Source of the DNA: an uncultured Anaerotruncus sp.
GTDB lineage: Bacteria > Bacillota > Clostridia > Oscillospirales > Ruminococcaceae
NCBI RefSeq assembly: GCF_902490045.1
Contig: NZ_CABUCJ010000004.1
Coordinates: 1 to 50,315 of the forward strand
Direction of reading: 5' to 3'
Length of the DNA stretch: 50,315 nt
The stretch's first letter is position 1. Each line of letters starts with the position of its first letter. The translations under genes and the position numbers were made by a program. Shown one piece after another: positions 49,478 to 50,315 of this stretch. The notes beneath the pieces are model-generated. The model saw only the letters and a program-made list of their open reading frames with translations, was not told the origin of the DNA and did not search any database.

Positions 49478-49513
49478 ATTATAGTGAGCGGACAAGTTTT
49501 GTTTCTGTCGAAA
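49478..49513 (-). promoter_or_regulatory. Spo0A-type promoter of the spoIIG operon
   Basis: On the minus strand a perfect TATAAT (49478-49483) and TCGACA (49506-49511) separated by 22 bases, not 17. The plus-strand word TGTCGAAA (49506-49513) is a Spo0A box covering the -35. This is the arrangement of the Bacillus spoIIG promoter, where phosphorylated Spo0A repositions sigma-A RNA polymerase. Two weaker box-like words (TTGTCC, TTTGTCCCG) flank it. Confidence 0.75.
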
Positions 49514-49577
49514 TCGCGGGACAAATCATCGGATTTCTCCGAAGCCTCCCGCGGGCTAACACGATGGGCCCCTCCCG

Positions 49578-49585
49578 CATACAAT
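49578..49585 (+). promoter_or_regulatory. Isolated sigma-E-type -10 word
   Basis: CATACAAT equals the sigma-E -10 consensus and points toward the Cys-rich gene about 140 bases downstream. No good -35 is visible at the required distance. The rest of the 301-base gap 49426-49726 shows only the spoIIG promoter and GC-rich sequence. Confidence 0.25.
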
Positions 49586-49726
49586 GAGAGAGAACAGCAA
49601 CTGTATCGGAACGCCGGCGGAGCTCCCTGCCCGCCCTTTCCTGCCGCACGGGACCGCGCGCGGCGTTCTTATCCCTGTGAGCTGTGCTTTTGATACATTT
49701 ATTCTGAGAAAAAGGTGTGATCGTTA

Positions 49727-50032
49727 ATGGCTTGTTGTTGTAACAACAGGAACCGCTGCAACTGCGGCTGCAACTGCTGCCGGAAAAAGACCTGCATGGA
49801 CGACTGCCGCATCCAGCCCGTCAGCGGATGCCGGCCCAACAGCGACTGCTGCTGGTATCCGGTTGATGTCACGTCCGACAACGGACGCCAGATGAGGCTT
49901 TGCTGCGACCAGAACGGCTGCTGCGGGATGTTTCCCGAGGACTGCCGGAATACCTTCTGGCCCGACTTCGCCCATCCGCGGTGGCTCTGCTGCAAGGACC
50001 TCTACTGCGCGAGGAGAAAGTGCGGCTGCTGA
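49727..50032 (+). CDS. Very cysteine-rich 101-residue protein of unknown function
   Basis: A 101-residue protein with 23 cysteines (23%). The N-terminus is MACCCNNRNRCNCGCNCCRK; later come paired CC motifs (DCCW, LCCD, GCCG, LCCK) and single Cys, ending CGC. There is no signal peptide or membrane helix. Such composition suggests metal binding or a disulfide-linked structural protein, for example of the spore coat; the location beside sigE and sigG fits but does not prove this. ATG 49727 has AAAAAGGTG upstream at a suitable distance, and a strong terminator follows the stop. I do not recognise a family. Confidence 0.75.
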   Translation: MACCCNNRNRCNCGCNCCRKKTCMDDCRIQPVSGCRPNSDCCWYPVDVTSDNGRQMRLCCDQNGCCGMFPEDCRNTFWPDFAHPRWLCCKDLYCARRKCGC

Positions 50033-50070
50033 CTCCCGTTTTTGGGACGGCGCCGCCCGCGCAGGACATA

Positions 50071-50105
50071 AAAAAGGCGCGCGGCAACCGCCGCGCGCCT
50101 TTTTT
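50071..50105. terminator. Bidirectional terminator
   Basis: GGCGCGCGGC (50076-50085) and GCCGCGCGCC (50090-50099) around AACC, with five A before and six T after. It ends the Cys-rich gene and, on the other strand, the ABC ATPase gene. Confidence 0.95.
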
Positions 50106-50122
50106 ATTTGGCAGGCAAATAT

Positions 50123-50315
50123 TTACCCGGCGTTCCCGCTTCCGGGCTCGACGGAACCGCGCCCGCCGGCGAAAGCGAAGTCCGGGCTGGACGCCGCCTC
50201 GAGCAGCGCCCGGGTATAGGGGTGGCGCGGATGCCCGCAGACCTCCGCGGTCTCCCCCAGTTCGACGAGCCTTCCCGCTTTCATGACACCGATGCGCCCG
50301 CATACCCGCCGCACC
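50123..50315 (-). CDS. Oligopeptide/dipeptide ABC transporter ATP-binding protein, 3' end
   Basis: The last 63 residues of an ATPase whose start lies right of the window. RIGVMKAGRLVELGET and HPRHPYTRALLEA are the C-terminal hallmark of the OppD/OppF/DppD type (H-loop region already outside). The end is short and Gly-rich, without the usual Cys iron-sulfur-type tail seen in some OppD/OppF. Which peptide or metal is carried cannot be told from this piece. Confidence 0.9.
   Translation of the reverse strand, partial: VRRVCGRIGVMKAGRLVELGETAEVCGHPRHPYTRALLEAASSPDFAFAGGRGSVEPGSGNAG

Noticed and set aside
43043..49584. A 16-base exact match between 43043-43058 and 49569-49584 (CCCCTCCCGCATACAA)
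   Set aside because: With GC-biased sequence a single exact match of this length within 50 kb can occur by chance; surroundings do not match.

Overview
The window is a GC-rich (roughly 60-65%), gene-dense piece of chromosome from an endospore-forming member of the Clostridia. Support for this: pro-sigma-E with its SpoIIGA protease, sigma-G, SpoIIM, CwlD and a YlmC/YmxH-type protein (sporulation); PolC, SepF, DivIVA and YlmH (Firmicutes cell division and replication); and the SCIFF peptide plus its radical SAM maturase, which is typical of Clostridia. The high GC, frequent TTG/GTG starts and presence of SCIFF and TIGR04086 suggest an Oscillospirales-like lineage, but that placement is inference. 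No tRNA, rRNA, CRISPR array, insertion sequence or prophage was seen.

Layout. 1-9580 (+): a division and housekeeping run: yggS (3' end), sepF, ylmH, divIVA, ileS, lspA, rluD-type synthase, HAD phosphatase, cwlD, radA. 9554-14153: a small convergent Cys-rich gene, an ABC-export adaptor and MacB/FtsX-type permease with no adjacent ATPase, a DUF6873 (GME-fold) protein and a Xer recombinase. 14139-20702 (-): queA, tgt, yajC, a TIGR04086 membrane protein, scfA (SCIFF), scfB, proC and spoIIM. 20790-24393 (+): a strong promoter, a lysine riboswitch, then asd-dapA-dapB and a stand-alone ACT protein. 24453-31976 (-): a ten-gene histidine operon, hisZ-G-D-C-B-H-A-F-I-E, in which hisF is broken by a frameshift. 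32299-44819 (-): rpsB-tsf, a terminator, then pyrH-frr-uppS-cdsA-dxr-rseP-ispG-polC, linking translation, envelope lipid and isoprenoid synthesis, intramembrane proteolysis and replication. 45016-49425: ylmC (-), a sodium:neurotransmitter-type symporter (+), then sigG, sigE and spoIIGA (-). 49727 to the end: a very Cys-rich 101-residue protein and the 3' end of an oligopeptide ABC ATPase gene.

Regulation is unusually readable. Sigma-A-type promoters with 17-bp spacers precede the xer gene, scfA, yajC, the lysine riboswitch, hisZ, pyrH, rpsB and the symporter. The spoIIG operon has a 22-bp-spaced promoter with a Spo0A box over its -35, as in Bacillus subtilis. Sigma-E/sigma-G-like promoters lie before spoIIM, ylmC and sigG. 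GC-rich hairpin terminators close most transcription units.

Most of the window is ordinary, conserved gene content. The points that merit a second look are the SCIFF ranthipeptide locus, the hisF frameshift, the stand-alone aspartokinase-like ACT protein under lysine-riboswitch control, a long hairpin over the adaptor start, the ATPase-less exporter pair, the Cys-rich 101-residue protein, a palindrome on the his promoter and a duplicated intergenic repeat. I did not find convincing evidence of a wholly new multi-gene system.
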